From contig NZ_VVIW01000007.1 in NCBI RefSeq assembly GCF_011682045.1, positions 186,001-250,000 on the forward strand: a stretch of 64,000 nt of DNA, read 5' to 3'. This document shows positions 9,142 to 16,117 of the stretch, piece after piece. Each line of letters starts with the position of its first letter. The first letter of the stretch is position 1. The position numbers and the translations under genes are program-made. Source of the stretch: Massilia aquatica. Lineage in GTDB: Bacteria; Pseudomonadota; Gammaproteobacteria; Burkholderiales; Burkholderiaceae_D. The notes under the pieces are model-generated. The model saw nothing but the letters and a program-made list of their open reading frames with translations. It was not told the DNA's origin and searched no databases.

Positions 9142-9836
9142 ACCCGTTCCATTGAACCCGCCAAAGTGGAGTAGTGGATTGGGTCGTAACGTCATTCTTT
9201 ACGACCATCGACAAGTTCAATTAGTCCCCCCTGTTTGTTGACGGTCTGATTCACGACAAAGCGTGCTGTGAAAGCCCGATGGCGGCAATCGTGCAGGCGT
9301 AAACTTGTTGGTACGGTGATGTCCGCGTTAACGGGAGGAATTCATGAGCATGAATGTGGTAAACAGTGGTCCGCCGGATCCGGAAAACAAACGTGCGTCT
9401 GTTGCGGGCGGCGGCGGACCGCCTTACGATACCGATATGGACCGCCGCTTAACAGTGCTCGAAACGCGTTTCGACACAATCTTGCCGACCTTGGCCACCA
9501 AAGCCGATCTGGCCGAGTTGCGCCTGGATGTTGAGAGAATGCATGTCGATCTCCGAACCACGTTGACTGGTGACATGAGCAAGCTGCATGGCAGTGTCCA
9601 CACCGCATTGACGAGCACGATGAGATGGTGCGTCGCACTCGCCATGACCGTGATATTCAGCGTGGTCGGCCAGGGTATCTATTTGAACAAGCAGATCCTC
9701 GATCTCGCGGCTCGCCTGCCACCTGCCGGCACGCCTGCGGCAACGGTGCCTCACCAGCCATCTGCGGCGGAGTTCGCATCTGCCACCCCGCCGCAAGCGG
9801 GCGCCATTACAGCGCCGCGCTGATCCGCTCCTGATC
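9142..9836 (+). repeat. Direct tandem duplication, copy 2
   Basis: Copy 2 of the ~750-bp repeat, shortened to ~695 bp by internal deletions in the coding part. It starts with a decayed copy of the hydrolase C-terminal codons (9151-9180, where a TAG has arisen) followed by the same spacer at offset 750. The gene it carries (9344-9823) is intact and shorter than copy A. Confidence 0.85.
9344..9823 (+). CDS. Small coiled-coil protein with one membrane segment, tandem copy B
   Basis: 159 residues, ATG at 9344 with GGGAGGAATTC upstream, a better ribosome site than copy A. It is a paralogue of the 8594 gene: the first ~60 residues are nearly identical (RLTVLETRFDTILPTLATK), while the coiled-coil section has diverged and lost ~12 residues. 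The TM helix (CVALAMTVIFSVVGQGIYL) is conserved, and only one copy of the NKQI motif remains where copy A has two. The reading frame is kept despite deletions in multiples of three, which suggests both copies are under selection. Function unknown. It converges with rsgA, with 15 nt between the stops. Confidence 0.75.
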   Translation: MSMNVVNSGPPDPENKRASVAGGGGPPYDTDMDRRLTVLETRFDTILPTLATKADLAELRLDVERMHVDLRTTLTGDMSKLHGSVHTALTSTMRWCVALAMTVIFSVVGQGIYLNKQILDLAARLPPAGTPAATVPHQPSAAEFASATPPQAGAITAPR

Positions 9837-9838
9837 GT

Positions 9839-10900
9839 TCAGTCGCGCTGCCGTGTCCTGGCATTGTGCGCCTTGATAACCACCTTCCACTTGTTGCGCG
9901 CCGCGATCCGGTCCAGCGGTGTTTGCTGGCTGCGCCGTGCATCGCGCAGCAGCTTGCGGTAGTTCAGCAAGCGGTCCGCATCAACCGCCCCGCGCACCGC
10001 GCAACCGGGTTCCTCCTCATGCGCGCAATCGCGGAACTGGCAATGCCGCGCTAGCTCGCCGATATCATCAAAACTCGCCGCCAGCGCCTCTTCATCGGCA
10101 TCCGGCTGCCACGAGCGCAAGCCCGGCGTGTCGATGATGCAGGCGCCGCTCGGGCACAGGTGCAGCGAGCGCGCGGTGGTCGTATGGCGACCGCGATTGT
10201 CGCCGCCCCGCACGGCGCCGGTCTCCTGGCGGCTTGACGACAGCGCATTGGTCAGGGTCGACTTGCCCGCGCCCGAGGTTCCCAACAGGATCAAGGTCTG
10301 CCCCGGCGCCAGCCAGGGAGCCAGGATGCGCGCCGGCTCCTCGCCCAGCGCGTTGAGTGCGAACGCCTGCACCCGGCGCGGCAGCCGTTCCGTGAGCTGG
10401 CGCATGCGCTCCTCGACCTCATGCCCGATATCGGCCTTGGTCAGCACCACCACCGGCTCGACCCCGGTCGATTCGGCCAGCGCCAGGTAGCGTTCGAGCC
10501 GGCGCAGGTTGAAGTCGTGGTCCAGGCCCATGACCAGCAGCGCGGTATCGACGTTGCTGGCCAGGGACTGGCGGCGCCCGTCGCTGGTGCGGCGCGCAAT
10601 GTGCGTCACCGGCGCCAGGCGCTCCGACAGCCACTGTTCGCCGTGCGCGTGGGTGTCGGCCAGCACCCAGTCGCCCACGGCCAGGGCGGTGTCGTTCGCT
10701 TGCAGCGACTGCACCAGTTTATTCAGTGAGCGCGCGCGCGATTCGGCCACGCCGTCGTGGATGACGGCCCCGTCGCGGTGGACTTGCGTCACACGCGCCA
10801 GAAGCGTGCCTTCCGCAGCGTCGTTGATGGTGGCGAGTTGGCTGGCGACCGATTGCGTCAGCCCGATAGTGCGCAGTAATTCAAAATCAATGTGGATCAT
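9839..10900 (-). CDS. rsgA: Ribosome small-subunit-dependent GTPase RsgA
   Basis: 353 residues from the ATG at 10900 (MIHIDFELL); an upstream GTG/TTG-type extension to 10948 has no support. RsgA is a circularly permuted GTPase that acts in late 30S ribosome assembly. The motifs appear in the permuted order expected: G4 TKAD (~155), then the P-loop GTSGAGKS (~203-210), RHTTT (switch I), DTPGL (G3), and a C-terminal zinc knuckle CQFRDCAH with a following Cys (EPGC). An N-terminal OB-fold segment (~30-95) precedes the GTPase domain. The gene has a leader of at least 260 nt with a possible 12-codon leader ORF (11089-11127). Confidence 0.95.
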   Translation of the reverse strand: MIHIDFELLRTIGLTQSVASQLATINDAAEGTLLARVTQVHRDGAVIHDGVAESRARSLNKLVQSLQANDTALAVGDWVLADTHAHGEQWLSERLAPVTHIARRTSDGRRQSLASNVDTALLVMGLDHDFNLRRLERYLALAESTGVEPVVVLTKADIGHEVEERMRQLTERLPRRVQAFALNALGEEPARILAPWLAPGQTLILLGTSGAGKSTLTNALSSSRQETGAVRGGDNRGRHTTTARSLHLCPSGACIIDTPGLRSWQPDADEEALAASFDDIGELARHCQFRDCAHEEEPGCAVRGAVDADRLLNYRKLLRDARRSQQTPLDRIAARNKWKVVIKAHNARTRQRD

Positions 10901-11088
10901 GATGAGGGTGTGTTCCCGGATTCGTTTGCCCGCGACGCGCGCGGGCACAGGCCGCGCGCAACAGCACGCAGCAAAGGAAAACGGAGGTCGGCGCGCGATC
11001 AGGCGCGCATCAACACACGAAGCTCAGCCCGGACTCGGTCCGGAAACTTAGTCTGGAAACTACGTCAGGCAGGCGGGTTGTGGCGGGA

Positions 11089-11127
11089 TCAGGCGGCCGA
11101 CAGGAGGGCAATATCATTCGTATGCAT
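11089..11127 (-). CDS. Candidate 12-residue leader peptide upstream of rsgA
   Basis: The minus strand reads AGGAG, 8 nt, then ATG and a 12-codon ORF encoding MHTNDIALLSAA, then TGA. The ribosome site is stronger than those of most genes here. The ORF begins ~40 nt downstream of a promoter candidate and is followed by GC-rich inverted repeats and then rsgA. It could be a regulatory leader peptide, but no run of one amino acid points to a signal. Chance occurrence is possible. Confidence 0.3.
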   Translation of the reverse strand: MHTNDIALLSAA

Positions 11128-11162
11128 GGTGTAGTCTCCTGTGGAAGTCAATCGAAGCGGCC

Positions 11163-11191
11163 AGTGTGCCAGCCGCGCGCGGACACGTCAA
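11163..11191 (-). promoter_or_regulatory. Candidate promoter for the rsgA leader transcript
   Basis: On the minus strand TTGACG (11191-11186), 17-nt spacer, CACACT (11168-11163). The -35 matches at five of six positions and the -10 is weak. The predicted start falls ~30 nt before the leader ORF. Confidence 0.4.
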
Positions 11192-11242
11192 GCACAGCGG
11201 AGATGCTATATTCGCTGCACCGGCCACCCTGAAGATGAAGCG

Positions 11243-11851
11243 ATGAATAATCCGTCCCGCCTGCACGACTTCGTACTTGCCTTCACCAGCCTTGTCGATA
11301 CAGCCGCGCGCGACGAGGCGCGCATTCTCGAACAGGGCAAGCCGCTCCTGGCCTGCCTGATCGCGCATGACGACTGGCTGCCCGCCGCATGCGCCGCACC
11401 CGACCCGGATCGTTATCAGCAATACCTGCTCCATTGCGACCCGCAACAGCGCTTTTCGGTGGTCAGTTTCGTCTGGGGGCCGGGCCAGGCCACGCCGGTG
11501 CACGACCATACCGTGTGGGGCATGGTCGGCGTGCTGCGCGGCGCCGAACAGTGCGAGGAATTTGCGCCAGCGGCCGGCGGTGGAGCGCTCACCGCCCTTG
11601 GCGCGCACCATCTGCCCGCCGGCGCGATCGACGTGGTGTCGCCGCGCGTGGGCGACATTCACCGCGTGTCGAACGCCAGCCCCGGCGCGGTCTCGGTCAG
11701 CATCCACGTGTACGGCGCGGACATCGGCCGCATTGCGCGCCATGTGTACGACCCCGTCACCGGCGCGGCCAGCCGTTTTGTGTCCGGTTACACCAACATC
11801 GCCACTCCCGATACCGGGCAGCCATTGCCCGGATCGGGTTGTTGCGTATAA
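11243..11851 (+). CDS. Cysteine dioxygenase-like cupin protein
   Basis: 202 residues, ATG at 11243 (MNNPSRL); the longer frame from 11141 runs back across the rsgA leader promoter. The cupin metal site is visible: H87 and H89 in PVHDHTVWG, then a distal His141 in GDIHRVSNA. This matches cysteine dioxygenase type I and the related double-stranded beta-helix enzymes, which use non-haem Fe(II) and O2 to oxidise cysteine or a similar thiol to a sulfinate. The exact thiol (cysteine, 3-mercaptopropionate or other) cannot be told from sequence alone. A short gap separates it from the NYN gene. Confidence 0.85.
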   Translation: MNNPSRLHDFVLAFTSLVDTAARDEARILEQGKPLLACLIAHDDWLPAACAAPDPDRYQQYLLHCDPQQRFSVVSFVWGPGQATPVHDHTVWGMVGVLRGAEQCEEFAPAAGGGALTALGAHHLPAGAIDVVSPRVGDIHRVSNASPGAVSVSIHVYGADIGRIARHVYDPVTGAASRFVSGYTNIATPDTGQPLPGSGCCV

Positions 11852-11894
11852 TCCAAGATCAGCTTGGCAAAACCATCATTAGAGAACAGATCAT

Positions 11895-13400
11895 ATGGCT
11901 TCATCCTCAGACAACATCAGCATGGCGGTGTTTTGCGACTTCGAGAACGTCGCACTCGGCGTGCGTGACGCGAACTACGAAAAATTCGACATCAAGCCGG
12001 TCCTCGAAAGGCTTCTGCTCAAGGGCAGCATCGTGGTCAAGAAGGCGTACTGCGACTGGGAGCGCTACAAGGGCTTCAAGGCCACCATGCATGAAGCGAA
12101 CTTCGAGCTGATCGAGATTCCCCATGTGCGGCAGTCCGGCAAGAACTCGGCCGACATCCGCCTCGTGGTCGATGCGCTCGACCTGTGCTACACCAAATCG
12201 CACGTCAATACGTTTGTGATCATCAGCGGCGACTCCGACTTTTCGCCGCTGGTGTCGAAGCTGCGCGAAAATGCCAAGCAGGTGATCGGCGTGGGCGTCA
12301 AGCAGTCCACCTCGGACCTGCTGGTGGCGAACTGCGACGAATTCATTTTCTACGACGACCTGGTGCGCGAAGTGAAACGCGCGGCCGCCAAGCGCGACGA
12401 GCGCAAGGTGCAGCCGCAGGCAAAACGTTCGCCCGACGAAGGCAACCGCCGCAAGGAAGAACTCGAAGCGCGCAAGGCCCAGGCCATCGACCTGGTGGTC
12501 GAAATGTTCGATGCGCTGGTGTCCGAACGCGGCGACAGCGGCAAGATCTGGGCGTCGCTGCTCAAGGACACGCTCAAGCGCCGCCGTCCCGACTTCAACG
12601 AGACCTACTACGGCTTCCGCACCTTCGGCAACCTGCTCGAAGAAGCGCAGAACCGCGGCATGCTCGAATTCGGCCGTGACGAAAAATCCGGCGCCTATGT
12701 TTACCGCAGCAGCAATGCCGGCAACAACAACCATCAGGCGCACGCCGTGGAACTGCAGGCGCCAGCCATGCAGGACGCGCCGGCGCTGGCCGAGGTAGCC
12801 GAAGAAGCGGCAGCCAGGCCGGAAGCGCCGCGTCGCGGACGTGGCCGCGGTGGACGCAACCGCAACGACAACGTCGAAGCAATCGCACCGGAAAGCCTGG
12901 AGACCGAGGATGTGGCGGAGCAGATCGACGCCGTGCCGGTAGCCAGCGTGCCGGCCTGGTACGACCCGCAGCCGGAAACGGCGGACGCCGAGCCGGTTGT
13001 TCCCGAGTCGTCGCGCCGTCGCGGCCGTGGTGGACGCAACCGCAGCGACGCTGTCGAGGCGAGCGTGCCGCAAGCGGTGGAGCCGGTGGAAGCTGTCCCC
13101 GCATGGTACGACCCGGTTGCGCAGGTCGAAGAAGAAGTGGCGCTGGAGCCGGAAGTGGCGCCAGAGCCGCCGGTGCAGGAAAAGCGCCGTCCGGCGCGCA
13201 AACCTGCGGCGAAAAAGGCGGCCAAGCAGGCCGACGTGGCCTTGATTCCCGAGGCGCAGGCGCAGCCAGAGCCGGAACCGCTCGTGCTGGAACTGCCGGC
13301 CGACCAGGGCGATGAAGAAGCACCGGCCAAGCCAGCCAAAAAAGCGATCCCGCGCAGCCGCCGTCCGGCCAAGCCGAAGGCGCCAGCCAAGAGCAAATAG
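11895..13400 (+). CDS. NYN domain ribonuclease-like protein with LOTUS domain and Arg-rich tail
   Basis: 501 residues. Residues ~10-150 form a NYN (PIN-like, LabA/DUF88) domain with the acidic residues expected of the nuclease centre: CDFENV near the start, SADIRLVVDA in the middle, ISGDSDFSPLV later. Residues ~195-275 match the OST-HTH/LOTUS fold (VVEMFDALV, then SLLKDTLKRRRPDFNE, then GFRTFGNLLEEA), an RNA-binding winged helix. The tail (~285-501) is low complexity, with two copies of RGRGGRNR and two of VPAWYDP, then acidic and Lys/Ala-rich runs, reminiscent of RGG-type RNA-binding regions. An RNA-processing role is inferred. The ATG at 11895 follows an AGAGAACAG region. Confidence 0.88.
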   Translation: MASSSDNISMAVFCDFENVALGVRDANYEKFDIKPVLERLLLKGSIVVKKAYCDWERYKGFKATMHEANFELIEIPHVRQSGKNSADIRLVVDALDLCYTKSHVNTFVIISGDSDFSPLVSKLRENAKQVIGVGVKQSTSDLLVANCDEFIFYDDLVREVKRAAAKRDERKVQPQAKRSPDEGNRRKEELEARKAQAIDLVVEMFDALVSERGDSGKIWASLLKDTLKRRRPDFNETYYGFRTFGNLLEEAQNRGMLEFGRDEKSGAYVYRSSNAGNNNHQAHAVELQAPAMQDAPALAEVAEEAAARPEAPRRGRGRGGRNRNDNVEAIAPESLETEDVAEQIDAVPVASVPAWYDPQPETADAEPVVPESSRRRGRGGRNRSDAVEASVPQAVEPVEAVPAWYDPVAQVEEEVALEPEVAPEPPVQEKRRPARKPAAKKAAKQADVALIPEAQAQPEPEPLVLELPADQGDEEAPAKPAKKAIPRSRRPAKPKAPAKSK

Positions 13401-13441
13401 CAGGCACCACCACGCGCAGGGGCGCCATGCCCTTGCGCGCT

Positions 13442-13478
13442 GTCGACAGCGGATTTACGCCGTCAATCCGCTGTCGAC
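13442..13478. terminator. Perfect 14-bp hairpin downstream of the NYN gene
   Basis: Arms 13442-13455 and 13465-13478 are exact reverse complements (GTCGACAGCGGATT), loop 9 nt. There is no T-run after it, so it may be a Rho-dependent stop, an mRNA 3' stabiliser or a REP-like unit rather than a classical intrinsic terminator. Confidence 0.45.
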
Positions 13479-13636
13479 CACCACCGCGTTCCCTTCATAC
13501 CGACGTTCCGTTCGCGCCAGGCGAGTGAGCGCCCTGGTCCCATCGTTCGCGCGCACGCAAGCCGGGCCCTGCACGCATTCGCAAAATGGTGCAAACTTCA
13601 CTTTGTTGCCACGACCTCCCGACTAGGAAGACTGCC

Positions 13637-14062
13637 ATGCGTATGCTCACCGCCGTTGCGCTGTCCCTGGCCGTCCTCGCCCCCGCTGCGCAGGCGACGG
13701 CGCCGGCGGCCAGCCATCCCATCCTGGGCATCTGGAAGCTGACCCTGCCCGATGGGAGCTGCTCCGAAACCTACCGCTTCCGCGGCGATGGCACCACCTT
13801 GGTGACCAGCGCCGATGAAGTGTCCGAGAGCCGCTTCGATATTCCGGCCAAGCCGAGCGCCAAAGGCTTCTACAAGCTGGTCGACCGCTACGTCAAGGGC
13901 AACGGCAAGGAGGACTGCGCCGGCGCCGTCATGAAGCCCGACGCCACGGTCACGCACTTCGTTCACTTTCACCCGTCCGGCACCTTGTTCGTGATGTGCG
14001 CCGCCGAATCGTTCGACGCCTGCATCGGGCCGTTCCGGCGCGTGGCGGGGCAGGGCATCTGA
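13637..14062 (+). CDS. Small secreted protein of unknown function
   Basis: 141 residues from the ATG at 13637 with TAGGAAG upstream. The N-terminus is a clear Sec signal (MRMLTAVALSLAVLAPAAQA, cleavage after ~20). The mature part reads HPILGIWKLTLPDGSCSETYRFRGDGT, a beta-rich pattern resembling small lipocalin-like domains; four Cys residues remain (SCSE, EDCAG, VMCAAE, DACIG) and could form two disulfides. No family name is offered. Its stop overlaps the start of the phosphoesterase gene by one base, so the pair is probably an operon. Confidence 0.75.
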   Translation: MRMLTAVALSLAVLAPAAQATAPAASHPILGIWKLTLPDGSCSETYRFRGDGTTLVTSADEVSESRFDIPAKPSAKGFYKLVDRYVKGNGKEDCAGAVMKPDATVTHFVHFHPSGTLFVMCAAESFDACIGPFRRVAGQGI

Positions 14063-14529
14063 TGCTGCGCATCGGCGTCATCTCCGACACGCACGGCTTG
14101 CTGCGCCCCGAGGCGCTCGACTTCCTCGCCGGGAGCGACTTCCTCGTGCACGGGGGCGATATCGGCAATGCCGACATCCTGGCCCGGCTGGCCGCGATTG
14201 CGCCCCTGACGGTGGTGCGCGGGAATAACGACAAGGGCGACTGGGCCGCCGCTGTTCCGGCCAGCGCGGTGCTGGAGGCGGGCGGCGTGCGCCTGTACGC
14301 GCTGCACGACATCGCCGATCTCGATGCGGCCGCGCTCCCCGCCGATACCAGGGTGGTCGTGTATGGACACTCGCACAAGCCGCTGACCGAGCAGCGCGGG
14401 CCGGTGCTGTACCTAAACCCCGGCAGCGCGGGCCCGCGCCGATTCAGTTTGCCGGTTACAGCAGCCGAAGTGCTGGTCGAGGCAGGACAGGCGAGGGCCT
14501 GCATCGTCGAGCTGATTCCGAGGGGGTGA
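14062..14529 (+). CDS. YfcE-type metallophosphoesterase
   Basis: 155 residues from the ATG at 14062, overlapping the previous stop by one base. It has all the calcineurin-like phosphoesterase motifs: ISDTHG (residues 7-12), HGGDIGN, RGNND, and GHSHKP at the C-terminal side, followed by NPGS. These bind two metal ions that hydrolyse a phosphodiester bond. The size and the motif LYALHD place it in the YfcE/MJ0936 subgroup, which acts on small artificial substrates in vitro and has no agreed natural substrate. Cytoplasmic. Confidence 0.92.
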   Translation: MLRIGVISDTHGLLRPEALDFLAGSDFLVHGGDIGNADILARLAAIAPLTVVRGNNDKGDWAAAVPASAVLEAGGVRLYALHDIADLDAAALPADTRVVVYGHSHKPLTEQRGPVLYLNPGSAGPRRFSLPVTAAEVLVEAGQARACIVELIPRG

Positions 14530-14590
14530 CGGCAGCACAGGCCCGGTACAGTGTATATTGCTGCCCGTTCGCCCATCCAACGAAAATGCC

Positions 14591-16084
14591 ATGTCACCCG
14601 CTTTACTCCTGTTCATCCTCATCGCCTACTTCGCCCTGCTGCTTGGGGTGGCCTGGGCCACCTCGCGCAACGCCACCAACGACAGCTTCTACATCGGTAA
14701 CAAAAGCAGCAACTGGAAACTGGTCGCCTTCGGCATGGTCGGCACCACGCTCTCGGGCGTGACCTTCATCAGCGTGCCCGGCGCGGTCGGGCGCGATGGC
14801 TTCGGCTACATGCAGCTCCTGATCGGCTACGTGATCGGCTACATCGCGGTCGCGTACATTCTGCTGCCGCTCTACTACCGCCTGAAACTGACCTCGATCT
14901 ACGACTACCTGAACCAGCGCCTGGGCCGGCGCGCCTACCAGAGCGGCGCATCATTCTTCATCCTGTCACGCCTGCTGGGCGCCACCGCGCGCCTGTACCT
15001 GGTCGTGAACATTTTGCAGGCCATCATCCTCGACAGCCTCGGCGTGCCGTTCTGGCTCACCACCCTGGTCATCCTCGGCATGATCCTGATGTACACCTAC
15101 CAGGGCGGCGTCAAGACCATCGTCTGGACCGATACCTTGCAAACGAGTTGCATGCTCTTCGGCCTGCTCGCCTGCATCGCCATCCTGCTCGGCCAGATGG
15201 ACCTGTCGGTCGGCCAGAGCCTGGCACGGATGCAGGAGCAGGGCTTGGCGCGCGTCTTTACCACCGCCGTCGACAGCCCCAACTTCTACCTCAAGCAGAT
15301 CGTCGCCGGCGTGTTCATCGTGCTCGCCATGACCGGCATGGACCAGGAGATGATGCAAAAGACAATCTCCGTCAAGACACTGGCCGACTCCCAGAAAAAC
15401 CTGCTGGCCCTGACCGCGATCCTGGTCGCGGTGCTGTCGCTGTTCATGTTCCTCGGCGGCCTGCTGACCCTGTACGCGCCCACCGCCGGCGTGGCCGCCA
15501 CCGGCGACAAGCTGTTCGCCGCCGTCGTCATGGGCCACCTGCCGGTGGCGCTGCAGATTATTTTCCTGATCGCCCTGATCTCGGCCCTGTTCCCCAGCGC
15601 CGACGGCGCCATCACCGCGCTCACCTCCACCTTCTGCATCGACCTGCTCGGCCTCACGCGCCGCCAGGACCTGTCGGAGCAGGACAAGGTGCGCTGGCGC
15701 CAGCGCGTGCACCTCGGCTTCGCGGCCCTGTTCCTGCTGCTGGTGATGGCCTTCAAACTGGTCGACAGCCCGAGCATGATCGGCGTGATCCTCAAAGTGG
15801 CCAGCTACACCTATGGCCCGCTGCTTGGCCTGTTCGCCTTCGGCATGCTGACCGAACGCACCCTCAGGGACCGCTGGGTGCCGCTGGTGACCGTCGGCGG
15901 CCCGTTTATCTGCGCCTTCTTTGAATATAATCAAACATTGCTGTTGGGAAGTTATCGCCTTGGGCTTGAGCTGCTCATGATTAATGGCATATTGGTGTTT
16001 GCCGGCTTGTGGGCTATTTCCCGGCCGGCGCCTTCCCGCATTTCCGAACGGGTTGCGGCGATTTCGCTTACAGTAGACCCTTAG
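14591..16084 (+). CDS. Sodium:solute symporter family transporter
   Basis: 497 residues from the ATG at 14591. About 13-14 transmembrane helices with the SSS-family features: N-terminal ALLLFILIAYFALLLGVAW, the short FYIGNKSSNWKLVAFGMVG loop, TYQGGVKTIVWTDTLQ in the middle helices, and ALFPSADGAITALTS near the sodium-site helices. The fold transports sugars, proline, pantothenate, nucleosides and others with Na+. The substrate cannot be assigned: motifs of the PutP or PanF groups are not clear, and the sequence looks nearer the uncharacterised environmental branch. It is followed 33 nt later by sppA. Confidence 0.88.
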   Translation: MSPALLLFILIAYFALLLGVAWATSRNATNDSFYIGNKSSNWKLVAFGMVGTTLSGVTFISVPGAVGRDGFGYMQLLIGYVIGYIAVAYILLPLYYRLKLTSIYDYLNQRLGRRAYQSGASFFILSRLLGATARLYLVVNILQAIILDSLGVPFWLTTLVILGMILMYTYQGGVKTIVWTDTLQTSCMLFGLLACIAILLGQMDLSVGQSLARMQEQGLARVFTTAVDSPNFYLKQIVAGVFIVLAMTGMDQEMMQKTISVKTLADSQKNLLALTAILVAVLSLFMFLGGLLTLYAPTAGVAATGDKLFAAVVMGHLPVALQIIFLIALISALFPSADGAITALTSTFCIDLLGLTRRQDLSEQDKVRWRQRVHLGFAALFLLLVMAFKLVDSPSMIGVILKVASYTYGPLLGLFAFGMLTERTLRDRWVPLVTVGGPFICAFFEYNQTLLLGSYRLGLELLMINGILVFAGLWAISRPAPSRISERVAAISLTVDP

Positions 16085-16117
16085 CCTTTTACCCACCCCA
16101 TTTTCGCCGGAGTACCG

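Larger units (their letters stand above)
10901..11242. other. 342-nt divergent intergenic region between rsgA and the cupin gene
   Basis: No long gene. Read toward rsgA, it holds a promoter candidate (11163-11191), a 12-codon ORF with a strong ribosome site (11089-11127), then ~190 nt rich in GC inverted repeats, for example CCGGAC-N3-GTCCGG around 11030-11044. Read the other way, it contains the 5' region of the cysteine-dioxygenase-like gene; I see no convincing promoter for that gene. Confidence 0.5.

Noticed and set aside
12595-13428. Minus-strand ORFs opposite the NYN tail
   Set aside because: They arise from the low-complexity GC-rich tail and encode Pro/Ala/Arg runs only.
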